DNA from: DASYRM01 sp036004405
GTDB taxonomy: Bacteria > Acidobacteriota > Vicinamibacteria > Vicinamibacterales > UBA2999
NCBI GenBank assembly: GCA_036004405.1
Contig: DASYRM010000182.1
Location: 1-28,135, forward strand
Direction of reading: 5' to 3'
Length of the DNA: 28,135 nucleotides
The translations under genes and the position numbers were made by a program. The notes beneath the pieces are model-generated. The model ran no database searches. It was given only the letters and a program-made list of their open reading frames with translations, and had not been told where the DNA came from. Below, piece by piece: positions 14,471 through 22,571 of the stretch; position 1 is the first letter of the stretch; every line of letters starts with the position of its first letter.

Positions 14471-15051
14471 TCGGCGACTCCGCCCCGCTTTTCTGTGTGT
14501 TCAACAGCCTCAAGAACCCCGAGTTCGAGTTCTTGTCGATGTTCGAGCACGCCTGGCCTGTCAATGCGCTCTTCTTCAGGGAAGAACAACCGGGGTGGTT
14601 CTTGGATTTCACACAGGACATCTGTGAGGCGATCCGCGGCGTGACACATTCCGGGCTGTTTTGCTGCGGACACTCGTCAGGCGGGTCCACAGCCATTCGA
14701 ATCGGCGCCCTCGTGGGAGCGGATGCGGTATTGGCGTTCTCACCCCAATCCTCACTGTCTCCCTCCCTCAACCCGGGAGCTGCGTGGCTGCCTGAGCTCG
14801 TAGCGCTGGCCAGCGAGCTGGACATCGTCGGGAGCGCCGGTGCCACGAACTGCACGGTGGTCTTTTCCACGAAGTGCTCGCCCGTTGATGCCCTGCATAG
14901 GGATCGTTTCAAGGCTGCAGGACTGGCTCGGGTCCTCGAATACGACAGTCAACGCCCGCAGTACTGCCACCGGATCCCGTGGGAGATGAAGGAGCGCGGA
15001 GAGACGCGCCGATTCTTCGAGGAGGTGTTTCCTTGCCTGGCGCGGCACTAG
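14449..15051 (+). CDS. Alpha/beta-hydrolase-like protein
   Basis: A 200-residue protein with a serine-hydrolase nucleophile elbow, LFCCGHSSGGSTAIRIGAL (around residues 70-88), where the Ser of GHSSGG would be the nucleophile. ADAVLAFSPQSSLSPSL follows as the usual next strand. CHRIPWEM near residue 180 could carry the catalytic His. The fold is probably alpha/beta hydrolase without its cap. In glycan clusters such proteins may remove or add acyl groups, but no substrate is indicated. It overlaps the preceding transferase gene by 22 bases and the following methyltransferase gene by 19, so it belongs to the same transcript. No secretion signal is visible. Confidence 0.55.
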   Translation: MQVKRHLVGDSAPLFCVFNSLKNPEFEFLSMFEHAWPVNALFFREEQPGWFLDFTQDICEAIRGVTHSGLFCCGHSSGGSTAIRIGALVGADAVLAFSPQSSLSPSLNPGAAWLPELVALASELDIVGSAGATNCTVVFSTKCSPVDALHRDRFKAAGLARVLEYDSQRPQYCHRIPWEMKERGETRRFFEEVFPCLARH

Positions 15052-15659
15052 CCTACTGGACGACGATCCCAGGGTGGTTCAACTTCGAAGACGTGTACTC
15101 GCTCGCGGTCGCGAATAGCCGTGACGGCGACACGCTCGTGGAAGTCGGAGTCTTCCTGGGCAAGTCGCTCTGCATGCTGCTTCAGGCGGTCGACCAGAGT
15201 GGAAAGCAGCTATCGGTCGTCGGCGTCGACAAGTTCGAGATCGACGACGAGTACTTCGGGCACGTGATGATGCCCTGGGGTGAGCTGGCCCGCGACTGGA
15301 AGGCGCGGGAAGGCGCCGACGTCCTGTACAACAGCGCGCTCGACTATGTCTCGCGCTGCCCACAGAAGACGCATCTGCGTGAGCTCAGACGAGTCGAGTC
15401 GAACGCGCCGCCGGCGTGTGTCGGTGAACGTACGTGCTCGCTCGTGTACCTGGACGCCAACCACACCTATGAGCACGTGCTCGCGGACCTGCACGCGTGG
15501 TATCCGATGGTGCGGCCGGGTGGACTGCTAGCCGGGCATGATCTGAACAGCAAGGGCCACAACTGCGGCGTGCGCCAGGCGGTCGCCGATTTTGTCGCGG
15601 CACGTCCAGGAATGTCGTTCCAGCCGATGGGGGGCAACTCGTGGGTCATCCACGTATGA
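15033..15659 (+). CDS. Class I SAM-dependent methyltransferase (Methyltransf_24 type)
   Basis: A 208-residue methyltransferase-like protein. Motif I is TLVEVGVFLGKSLCMLLQA near residue 32, with the Glu and Gly positions of the SAM-binding loop. VVGVDKFEID near 63 is motif II, where the Asp would bind ribose. LVYLDANHTYEHVLADLHAWYPMVRPGGLLAGHDL near 138-172 fits the Methyltransf_24 signature, with D-x-N-H and the GHD end. The TTG at 15033 is chosen because GAGGAGG lies seven bases upstream; an ATG at 14979 would lie deep in the previous gene. The product is expected in the cytoplasm, methylating a sugar of the glycan. Its stop overlaps the next ATG as ATGA. Confidence 0.8.
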   Translation: MPGAALAYWTTIPGWFNFEDVYSLAVANSRDGDTLVEVGVFLGKSLCMLLQAVDQSGKQLSVVGVDKFEIDDEYFGHVMMPWGELARDWKAREGADVLYNSALDYVSRCPQKTHLRELRRVESNAPPACVGERTCSLVYLDANHTYEHVLADLHAWYPMVRPGGLLAGHDLNSKGHNCGVRQAVADFVAARPGMSFQPMGGNSWVIHV

Positions 15660-17404
15660 GCGCGCACTCATCGTGCAGTGCACCGCCCGAGCCCCCGATA
15701 CGCACCAACTACTTCCTCCGGATTCCCAACGTGGGCGACCGAACGAACCCGTCCGTCGTGACTGCAATCACCGGTCGTGCCGTGAGCCATCTCGCCGGGG
15801 AGAGTCAGCCGCATCTGGTCGCCATCGGAAGCGTGATGTCGACCACGACGGCGCTCTCGCAGGTGTGGGGCACGGGAGTCATGCACCCGGACTTCGGCAC
15901 AGGCGGCGCGTTGGCGCAGAACATTCATGCGCTTCGCGGTCGCTTGACTCACGAGGTAATGCGCCAGGGCGGCGTCATGGTTGGAGACGTGCCACTCGGG
16001 GACCCGGGCTATCTCGCCCCCTCGCTGCTTGGGATTGCCCAAGCCGTCACGCCGACATTCCGCGTCGGCCTCGTCTGCCACTATACCGACCGACACCATC
16101 CAGTGCTCCGGCGCATGATGCAGGAAGCGGGCGTGGTGGACCTCGACGTTCACGCGCCGCCGGAGGTGTTCCTCCGACGAATGGCCGAGTGCGAGACGGT
16201 GATCAGTTCCTCTTTGCACGGACTCGTCTTCGCAGAAGCGCTGCGCATTCCGAATCTGTGGATCCAGGCCGGCCACGAGATTGCAGGAGACGGCTTCAAG
16301 TTCAGGGACTGGTTCACGACCACGCGGCGGCCACAAGCGGCCCCCCATCAGATCGAAAGCGGCGACACCGCCGAGGCGCTGGCGGCGCGCACGGAGCGCC
16401 GAGAGAGCACGATCGATGTCGCTGCATTGACACAGTCGTTCCCGCATCGCCATCTGGACGAGATGGCGCGTCCGGCGGGACGGCGGACTCTTTCCATCAG
16501 TCAGTGTCGGAACCACCCGCTCCCGGTCTTCCTGATTTCGTTCAACCGCGGCGAGATGCTGGAGCGGGCTGTGGCCGCCATCCGCGGGCTCTCCACGCCG
16601 ACGGAGATCGTCGTCCACGACAACGGCAGCACGTCGCCCAGTACCCTTGCGGTCCTCGACGAGCTCGAACGGGATGGCGTCAAGGTCTTTCGTCGTCCGC
16701 CGATCGACTCCGCCGACGACTTGAACCGCGTTGATGAAACGGTTCAGGGCTACTTTTCGGATTGGGACGAACCCGGGCGCTATGCGGTGAGCGATTGCGA
16801 CGTGGAGATGCCTACCGCGGATCCGCGCGCTCTGGAGGTCTACGACGAGCTGCTGAACACGTTTCGGCAGGCCGAATGCGTCGGCCCGATGCTGCGGATC
16901 CGGGACATCCCCTCGTACTATCCACTGTTCAACCGGGTCATGAACCGGCACATCGAGCAGTTCTGGCGCCACTTGCCGACCATGACGAGCACGTCGCTTG
17001 GCGAGGTCGCGGTTCTACCCGCGATCATCGACACCACGTTCGCGCTTCACCGAGCGGGCGAAGCGTTCCGCAGGCTGAAGCATGGTCTACGGGTCTACGA
17101 ACCCTTCGAAGCGCGTCATCTCGATTGGTATCTGGCGACGGGGGACGACGAGGATCGCGCCTACGCACAGAGCTCCAGCCCGGCCGTCTCTCACTGGAAC
17201 AACGAGCACGAACGGATCCGATACCGGGACGCGTCGCTCGAATACACGGGCTTCCATGCGGTCAGGCGGACCAAGACGGGCGCTCTCGAGGTCTACGAAG
17301 AACAGGTCGGGGGCAGCTCCGGCTGCGCGCCGCAGCCGCCCATCGATTGTATGGAACGCCAGAAGGCGCAGCCGACTGCGCCCTTGATCAACGGCGCCGG
17401 ATGA
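15656..17404 (+). CDS. Pyruvyltransferase-glycosyltransferase fusion
   Basis: A 582-residue two-domain protein. Residues about 15-265 are a polysaccharide pyruvyl transferase (CsaB/WcaK type): LRIPNVGDRTNPSVV at the start, PHLVAIGSVM near 55, and ISSSLHGLVFAEALRIPNLWI near 185-205. They would add a pyruvate ketal from phosphoenolpyruvate to a sugar. Residues about 285-560 are a GT2-like GT-A domain: LPVFLISFNRGEMLERAV, EIVVHDNGST near 325, and AVSDCDVEMP near 380 with the D-x-D metal site. A linker of roughly 20-30 residues joins them. The fusion suggests that the same residue is both added and pyruvylated. The ATG at 15656 overlaps the methyltransferase stop. A stem GGCGCAG/CTGCGCC lies at 17365-17382 in the last codons. 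Confidence 0.85.
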   Translation: MSAHSSCSAPPEPPIRTNYFLRIPNVGDRTNPSVVTAITGRAVSHLAGESQPHLVAIGSVMSTTTALSQVWGTGVMHPDFGTGGALAQNIHALRGRLTHEVMRQGGVMVGDVPLGDPGYLAPSLLGIAQAVTPTFRVGLVCHYTDRHHPVLRRMMQEAGVVDLDVHAPPEVFLRRMAECETVISSSLHGLVFAEALRIPNLWIQAGHEIAGDGFKFRDWFTTTRRPQAAPHQIESGDTAEALAARTERRESTIDVAALTQSFPHRHLDEMARPAGRRTLSISQCRNHPLPVFLISFNRGEMLERAVAAIRGLSTPTEIVVHDNGSTSPSTLAVLDELERDGVKVFRRPPIDSADDLNRVDETVQGYFSDWDEPGRYAVSDCDVEMPTADPRALEVYDELLNTFRQAECVGPMLRIRDIPSYYPLFNRVMNRHIEQFWRHLPTMTSTSLGEVAVLPAIIDTTFALHRAGEAFRRLKHGLRVYEPFEARHLDWYLATGDDEDRAYAQSSSPAVSHWNNEHERIRYRDASLEYTGFHAVRRTKTGALEVYEEQVGGSSGCAPQPPIDCMERQKAQPTAPLINGAG

Positions 17405-17496
17405 ACAACGCCCTCAGTCGAGACAACTCACGATCGCAAACCAAAGACCGACGCGCTGGAAAGTGCGCTAGGAGTTTGCGGAAGAACGACGGCTGA
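17401..17496 (+). pseudogene. Possible gene start cut off by the IS element
   Basis: An ATG at 17401 overlaps the stop of the fusion gene as ATGA, the coupling style seen throughout this cluster. It opens a frame reading MNNALSRDNSRSQTKDRR before entering the left end of the IS element at 17468, where it stops at 17496. No continuation is found to the right of the element, where genes lie on the opposite strand. This may be the start of a lost gene or a coincidental ATG. Confidence 0.3.
17468..17488 (+). repeat. Left terminal inverted repeat of the IS element
   Basis: Twenty-one bases beginning CTAGGAG and ending AAGAACG, an exact reverse complement of the right end. Confidence 0.9.
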
Positions 17497-17535
17497 GGGG
17501 ATCGACACGGGGGCGGTCGTACTACCATCGCGGGC

Positions 17536-18501
17536 ATGCGAGGAGACGACCGCCAGCCGGCCCACCTGTTTAGCTATGTCTCAGCCGAGAGCCGCGTGCC
17601 CGCGGATCATCCGCTGCGGGCGGTCCGCCTGCTGGTCGACGGGTTGCCTCAGCAGATGTCGCCCGACTTCGATGGGTTGTATGCGCGCGTCGGGCGCCCC
17701 TCGATTCGCCCCGAGCGCCTGCTGCGGGCGCAGCTACTGCAGCTGTTCTACACCATTCGGAGCGAACGTCTCCTGACGGAGCAACTCGACTACAACATGC
17801 TGTTTCGGTGGTTCGTGGGCCTGGAGTTGAATGAGCCGATCTGGGCCGTAACGGTCTTCACGGTCGACGGCACGTTGATCGAGGCGTGGGCGGGGCACAA
17901 GAGCTTTCAGCGGAAGGACGACGACCCGGACGACCAGGGACGGAATTTCCACGGGCAGACCCGGAAGAACGACACGCACGCGTCCAAGACCGATCCCGAC
18001 GCGCGGCTCTACCGGAAGTCGGACGGTGTGGAGGCACGCCTCGCGTGTCTCGGGCACGTGCTGATGGAGAACCGTCACGGCCTCGTCGTGCAAGCGCGCG
18101 CGACGCAGGCCACGGGCACCGCCGAGCGCGACGCCGCCATCGAGATGTTGCACGCGCAGCGCCTCGGTCTCGGATGCACCCTCGGCGCCGACAAAAACTA
18201 CGACACGCACGGCCTCGTGGCCGACGCGCGCGCCCTCGGGGTCACCCCGAAGGTCACCCAGAACGTGAAGCGGCGCGGCGGGAGCGCCATCGATGCCCGC
18301 ACGACCCGCCATGCGGGCTACGCGCAGAGTCAGGCGCGTCGGTCCCGCGTCGAACGGGTCTTTGGCTGGCTCAAGCCCATTGCCGGACTGCGGAAGATCA
18401 CACTCCCGGGGCTCGCCAACGTCGAGTGGCTGTTTGTCTTCGCGTGTGCCGCCTTCAACGTCAAGCGGCTGGTCACCCTTCGCGCCGGAGCCGTCGCGTG
18501 A
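17536..18501 (+). CDS. IS5-like DDE transposase, internally shortened
   Basis: A 321-residue transposase with an N-terminal DUF772 part (RPERLLRAQLLQLFYTIRSE, DYNMLFRWFVGLEL) and a DDE catalytic core. The catalytic residues are present: D111 in FTVDGTLIEAWAG, D219 in LGADKNYDTHG, and E273 in RSRVERVFGWLKP. Close relatives of this group have about 35 residues between EPIWxVTVFT and the strand leading to FTVDGT (a KNRERLL... SDEHF segment). Here the two are joined directly at IWAVTVFTVDGT. The likely cause is an in-frame deletion across the TTCAC repeated at both ends of the missing piece, near 17856-17861. The protein may fold poorly and the copy is probably inactive or dependent on another. 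Family lengths are recalled, not computed here. Confidence 0.88.
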   Translation: MRGDDRQPAHLFSYVSAESRVPADHPLRAVRLLVDGLPQQMSPDFDGLYARVGRPSIRPERLLRAQLLQLFYTIRSERLLTEQLDYNMLFRWFVGLELNEPIWAVTVFTVDGTLIEAWAGHKSFQRKDDDPDDQGRNFHGQTRKNDTHASKTDPDARLYRKSDGVEARLACLGHVLMENRHGLVVQARATQATGTAERDAAIEMLHAQRLGLGCTLGADKNYDTHGLVADARALGVTPKVTQNVKRRGGSAIDARTTRHAGYAQSQARRSRVERVFGWLKPIAGLRKITLPGLANVEWLFVFACAAFNVKRLVTLRAGAVA

Positions 18502-18590
18502 CCCGCCGCACGACGCCGCCGAGGGCCGCCGCGCCGGCCCCACGACACATCACGACCCTGGAGCAGCGCCAACGCGGCTCTCAAGAACGG

Positions 18591-18611
18591 CGTTCTTCCG
18601 CAAACTCCTAG
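18591..18611 (-). repeat. Right terminal inverted repeat of the IS element
   Basis: Exact reverse complement of 17468-17488. The next genomic bases (GCTAGC) contain the stop of the Stf0-like sulfotransferase on the minus strand. Confidence 0.9.
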
Positions 18612-18612
18612 G

Positions 18613-19464
18613 CTAGCGTCCCACCGCGGCTGGCCGGCGGTAGGCCGGCTCGTCCTCGAGGAACTTCTCGAAACGAGTGCCCCGCAGCACGGTTCGGACT
18701 TCCTCGATGTTCTCGATCGTCTGGTCGAGTGGCAGCGACGACAGTTTCGAGAAGGTCGTGTGATTGTGAAAGGCGTTCCGGACGCCGAACCAGGAGGCCA
18801 GATCGACGAGCGCCCGCGGGCCGATCGCCCCGCTGAGATCCGGGAAGATGTCGGTGTAGTCGACCCGCTTGTAGGACGCGTAATCCTCGAACGCCGCGGC
18901 GACCAGCTCGTCCTCGGCGAGCCAGCCATTCATCTTCTCCAGTGCCCACTGGGGCGGTAGCGAGATGCGGCCGTCGGTCGGGGGCTGACCGTCGAGGACG
19001 TGGTAACGGTCCGAGCGCCAGGCCTTCAGGTTCGAGATCAGGCAGCGCAGCAGGTTTCCACGGGTGAGATGGAGGACCCGGATCTGGCGATCCTTCACCA
19101 GCTTGAAGAACGGAGGCGTGAGCATTTCCCGAAATACGTCGGTCAGATGGTGCGTGCTGTTGTACTTCACGTCGAGCACGATCAGGCGTTTGGGTGTGAG
19201 GCTGCGGAGATGCTCCAAGAAGGCGGCCAGGAGCTCCGGCTGTCGGTCCGGGAAGGATCTGGTGACGTCGCCGGCACAGTAATGCTCGAGGAACGTGAAG
19301 TAGTTGCTGGCCCGGATCAACGGGTCGGCCGAACGGCGGTCGGCGAGCTGGAAGACCTCGTTGAGGCAGCAGATCTCGGCATGAGTCTCGAGCACACCGC
19401 GCAGCGCGTTGGTGCCGCTGCGCTGCCGCGCCAGCAACACCGTGACGTCGGAACGGGGTGTCAT
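18613..19464 (-). CDS. Stf0-like sulfotransferase
   Basis: A 283-residue sulfotransferase of the bacterial Stf0/Sulfotransfer_3 kind. VTVLLARQRSGTNALRGVLE near the N-terminus is the PAPS 5'-phosphosulfate loop; RQRSGTN replaces the usual P-R-S-G-S/T. RVLHLTRGNLLRCLISNLKAW near residue 128 has the Arg and Ser of the 3'-phosphate site, and KYNSTHHL near 98 is a helper segment. It differs clearly from the other sulfotransferase at 11526. The ATG overlaps the TAA of the upstream 1033-residue gene (TAATG), so sulfation is coupled to glycan assembly at the translational level. Its stop lies two bases outside the IS element; the C-terminus could have been trimmed there, though length looks normal. 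Confidence 0.82.
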   Translation of the reverse strand: MTPRSDVTVLLARQRSGTNALRGVLETHAEICCLNEVFQLADRRSADPLIRASNYFTFLEHYCAGDVTRSFPDRQPELLAAFLEHLRSLTPKRLIVLDVKYNSTHHLTDVFREMLTPPFFKLVKDRQIRVLHLTRGNLLRCLISNLKAWRSDRYHVLDGQPPTDGRISLPPQWALEKMNGWLAEDELVAAAFEDYASYKRVDYTDIFPDLSGAIGPRALVDLASWFGVRNAFHNHTTFSKLSSLPLDQTIENIEEVRTVLRGTRFEKFLEDEPAYRRPAAVGR

Positions 19465-22400
19465 TACGCGACCAGGGCCCGACGCGGCAACCGTGCCTCG
19501 AGCGCGGCTTGCACGGCGGCAAACGCTGGGGGAAGCGCCGCCGACGCCGCCGTCACCGGCTGCTCCCAGGGCTTGTCGAGCAATGCCAACACCATCGGCA
19601 CAAGCTGTGACGGGTCCTCCGGCAGCTGCACCGCGCCGATGGAAGCCCACCGGTCGAACGCCTTGATCTTGTTGAACGGCCACTTGTGAAACAGCCAGCG
19701 CGGACCGTAGGTCTGGAACTGCGGATGCTGGATCGGGAGGTCGACGTCGTGGAGGATGACCCACGACCCCGGTTTCGCGAACGTCGTCACCTGCAGCAGG
19801 TCCAGCAACGGGTACGGATGCGCGTGATTGGCGTCAATGAAGGTGAGATCCGCGCCCTCGATCGGCAACACCCTGGCGAGCTCGCGCGCATCGCTCTCGA
19901 ACGACGTGTACCACCCCGCGCGCGGGGATGGGTACATCTCGCGGCACGCCTGTCCGGTCGCGTACGCCTCGTCGAAATAGCAGGTGGGCCTGACATCGCA
20001 CGAATACAGCACCCGGCAATCGGCGTCCGGCAACCGGTCGAGCGCATGGAGGATGACCGCTGATGAAACACCAGAGGCCACGCCAAGCTCGACGATGTTC
20101 TCCGGCTGCAGCGCGCCAATCATCTCGTGGAGGAAGGTGGCATCGGCACCGCTCACGTGCCCGATGGCCCACGACGGCGGCTGAAACATCGCTTTCAGGG
20201 AATCGGGATCCGCCACCGTAGACCCGAAGCGGTTGCGCACGCGCGCCGTCGTCGTGGCTTCGGGCGCTGGAGGAGACTCCCGATACAGCAGCAGGTGCTC
20301 CACCGGCACCTCTTTCAGGCGCTCGTACATCTCGTGCTCGAACTCCCGCGACGAGTAGACCACGGCGTCCGCCATCTCGCTCCGAAACTGCTCGGGCGTC
20401 ACGCAGGGCTTGCCGAGGACGCGCCCGCCCGCCGCCTGACGATCGATGAATCCTTCCACGTAGGGTCCCAGCTTCGGGCAGAGCGCGAGCAGCATTCGCG
20501 TATGCTGGCCGGCGCCGTAGACGAACACGCGCGGCTCGGTGCTGCGCCACCGCGCCAGCGCCTCCGAGACGCGGGCCCGCACTTGAGCGAAGTCTCGAAC
20601 ATACGGGTCCGTTTCAGGCTCGGGATTGAGGCCCGCGTACGCCGTGAGCAATTCGTCGGGCGTTGAAATCAACCGCTCGTACAGGGCGCGGCCGATCGTC
20701 TCGCAGACGGCTGACTCAGCGCCGCCGCCCATGGCCGACTTCAGCGTCCAGCCCAGATCGAAGTCGCCTGGCATCTGCGAGTGGTACTGGTGCACAACGG
20801 CCTCCAGCTCGGCGTGCCCACCCTGCTGCACCGCGTCGAAGGCGACGGTGTAGAGCGGTTTGGTGACGACGCTGATCGACAGTCCACGACAGGCCACAGC
20901 CGCGTACGCGGGCCAGAGCCTGAACGTACCGTTGATCGCCGCGTCGCGCACGGCGGCAAAGGCCGTCGGGTGCGCCGCGAAGCAGGGACCGCCGAAGCGG
21001 TTCCTCCGCCAGCCCATTTCGAGTGATCCACCAAAGGGAGCGACGACCCGCACGGTTGCCAGATCGTCCTGGCGCGAGAAGTACGACGTCGCCACGTCCA
21101 CACTCGGCTGAGCGAGCGCGGTCAGCAGACGCTCCGTGCAGTCGGCTTCGGGGCTCACACGGGTGTCGATGAACAGCGCCGGCACGGCGCCAGGAGCTTC
21201 CATCCAGTTTTCGAACCGCACCCATCGAGCTGCGGCCGTGATGGGATTGACCCCGATGACGCGTGCGCGCAGCTCGGCCAGCGCGGCCTCGTCCGCCGCG
21301 TTGGTCACGACCACCTGGAACTGCGCTGGCGGGGTTGCCGCGGCACACGGTGCCGGCTCGGCCAGCATGCTGCGGACGAAGTCAACGTGCGCAGCGTTGG
21401 CGGCCGACACTTCGAAGCCCGAGCGGTAGTCCACGTCAAGGCGCCCGTCGCGGCAGATCTGGCGGATGACCGTTGCCAACGACGCCTCGGTCGGCTGCGC
21501 CAGCTGACGCTGATTGGCGTCGCCGACAATCTCCGGAATCCCGCCGATGTTGGTCGAGACAAACGGAATGCGGTGCGTGTGCAGCTCGATGACCGCGTAC
21601 GGCAGGTTGTCCACCAGGCTGGGTGCCACGACCAGAATGTTCTTCTGGCGCTTGAGCCAGGCCTGCGCCTCGAACGACCCGGCATCGCCGATGACTTCCC
21701 ACTGGACTTCGGGAATCTTGTCCATGTGCGAGGCGATGAACTCTTCGCTGGGCCGGCCCTCGACGTTAGATGGCTTGCCCAGGAACGTCACCCGCTCGAC
21801 GTGATCGCGCAGCTCCGCGTCCTCCACGAGGGCACGGCAGAAGAGGTGAAGGCCCTTGCGTGTCTCGAGCCGGCCAAAGAAGACGAGATGACGAAAGGGG
21901 CCTACGTGCGACACGATCTGCGGACTCTTGGCGAGCGCCGGGTCATAGCAGTACGGGATGACCGCCGCCGGTGACGCGAGGCGCCACCGCGACGCCGCCC
22001 ACGCCGCCATGTGCCGGGACGGCGCGATCACGCGGTCCGCAATTCGCGCGCTCTCCTTTTCCAGGAAGTCGACGGCCACGTCCCATGGCCCGCCAGGCAG
22101 CCGTTTCATGCCTTCGTAAATCCACTGCCGGCAAGAGTGCATGGTTGTCGCCGCCCGCGTGCCGTCGAGCGCCGTGCCACTCCGGCGCGCCTGCAACGCG
22201 CGCGAGCCGTGCCCGAGAAACTCCTGAAACAGGACGAGGTCGAAGTGCCGGCGCTGGAGCCACGTCAGCACGAACTCAGCGGTCCGCTCCTGACCACACG
22301 ACTGCTCGTAGGGCGACAGGCGCGTGACGTCCTCTGGCGAGGTTCTGCGGCTCAAGTCCTCGTAGCGGAACGGCGCATTCGTGGCGAAGTACTCTTCCCA

Positions 22401-22565
22401 GTACTCTGGCGTTTCCCGTTCGGTCGTCCCCGTGTACAACACCGTGACGTCATAGCCCGCCCGTCCGAGAATCACCGCCTCCCAGTAACAGGCGGTGCCC
22501 ACACCACCGTTCGGAAACGGTCCGATGAATTCGGGGGCGACGATGCAGATGCGGGGAGCAGACAT
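19464..22565 (-). CDS. Multidomain GT4 glycosyltransferase-methyltransferase
   Basis: A 1033-residue protein with at least four parts. Residues 1-400: GT4-type GT-B glycosyltransferase (EFIGPFPNGGVGTACYWEAV; FFGRLETRKGLHLFCRAL near 230; VDNLPYAVIELHTHRIPFV near 320, carrying the donor-side Glu; IGGIPEIVGD). About 415-620: a GT-A-like region (FQVVVTNAADEAAL, VPALFIDTRV) without a clear D-x-D, possibly inactive. About 680-770: a Rossmann-like segment (RVFVYGAGQHTRMLLAL, FIDRQAAGGRVLGKP). About 790-1000: a Methyltransf_24-type methyltransferase (NIVELGVASGVSSAVILHAL near 825, DLTFIDANHAHPYPLLDLL near 910, GSWVILHDVDL). No signal peptide or membrane helix is seen. The start at 22565 has GAGG five bases upstream. 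It would add and methylate a sugar of the glycan; the acceptor is unknown. Confidence 0.85.
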   Translation of the reverse strand: MSAPRICIVAPEFIGPFPNGGVGTACYWEAVILGRAGYDVTVLYTGTTERETPEYWEEYFATNAPFRYEDLSRRTSPEDVTRLSPYEQSCGQERTAEFVLTWLQRRHFDLVLFQEFLGHGSRALQARRSGTALDGTRAATTMHSCRQWIYEGMKRLPGGPWDVAVDFLEKESARIADRVIAPSRHMAAWAASRWRLASPAAVIPYCYDPALAKSPQIVSHVGPFRHLVFFGRLETRKGLHLFCRALVEDAELRDHVERVTFLGKPSNVEGRPSEEFIASHMDKIPEVQWEVIGDAGSFEAQAWLKRQKNILVVAPSLVDNLPYAVIELHTHRIPFVSTNIGGIPEIVGDANQRQLAQPTEASLATVIRQICRDGRLDVDYRSGFEVSAANAAHVDFVRSMLAEPAPCAAATPPAQFQVVVTNAADEAALAELRARVIGVNPITAAARWVRFENWMEAPGAVPALFIDTRVSPEADCTERLLTALAQPSVDVATSYFSRQDDLATVRVVAPFGGSLEMGWRRNRFGGPCFAAHPTAFAAVRDAAINGTFRLWPAYAAVACRGLSISVVTKPLYTVAFDAVQQGGHAELEAVVHQYHSQMPGDFDLGWTLKSAMGGGAESAVCETIGRALYERLISTPDELLTAYAGLNPEPETDPYVRDFAQVRARVSEALARWRSTEPRVFVYGAGQHTRMLLALCPKLGPYVEGFIDRQAAGGRVLGKPCVTPEQFRSEMADAVVYSSREFEHEMYERLKEVPVEHLLLYRESPPAPEATTTARVRNRFGSTVADPDSLKAMFQPPSWAIGHVSGADATFLHEMIGALQPENIVELGVASGVSSAVILHALDRLPDADCRVLYSCDVRPTCYFDEAYATGQACREMYPSPRAGWYTSFESDARELARVLPIEGADLTFIDANHAHPYPLLDLLQVTTFAKPGSWVILHDVDLPIQHPQFQTYGPRWLFHKWPFNKIKAFDRWASIGAVQLPEDPSQLVPMVLALLDKPWEQPVTAASAALPPAFAAVQAALEARLPRRALVA

Positions 22566-22571
22566 GGGACC

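Larger units (their letters stand above)
17468..18611 (+). mobile_element. IS5-like insertion sequence
   Basis: About 1.14 kb bounded by perfect 21-base inverted repeats. The left end at 17468-17488 reads CTAG then GAGTTTGCGGAAGAACG, and the right end at 18591-18611 is its exact complement. CTAG at both outer edges fits the 4-base CTAR-type target duplication of the IS5 family; being a palindrome, it could equally belong to the repeat. The element holds a single transposase gene with an internal deletion. It lies exactly at the switch from plus-strand to minus-strand glycan genes. About 110 bases of non-coding sequence (18502-18611) follow the transposase and contain only the right end. Confidence 0.88.

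Noticed and set aside
17363..17385. Stem GGCGCAG/CTGCGCC at the end of the fusion gene as another REP unit
   Set aside because: Lacks the GTAG head and the CTTCAG/GAA centre; may be a chance GC-rich hairpin.
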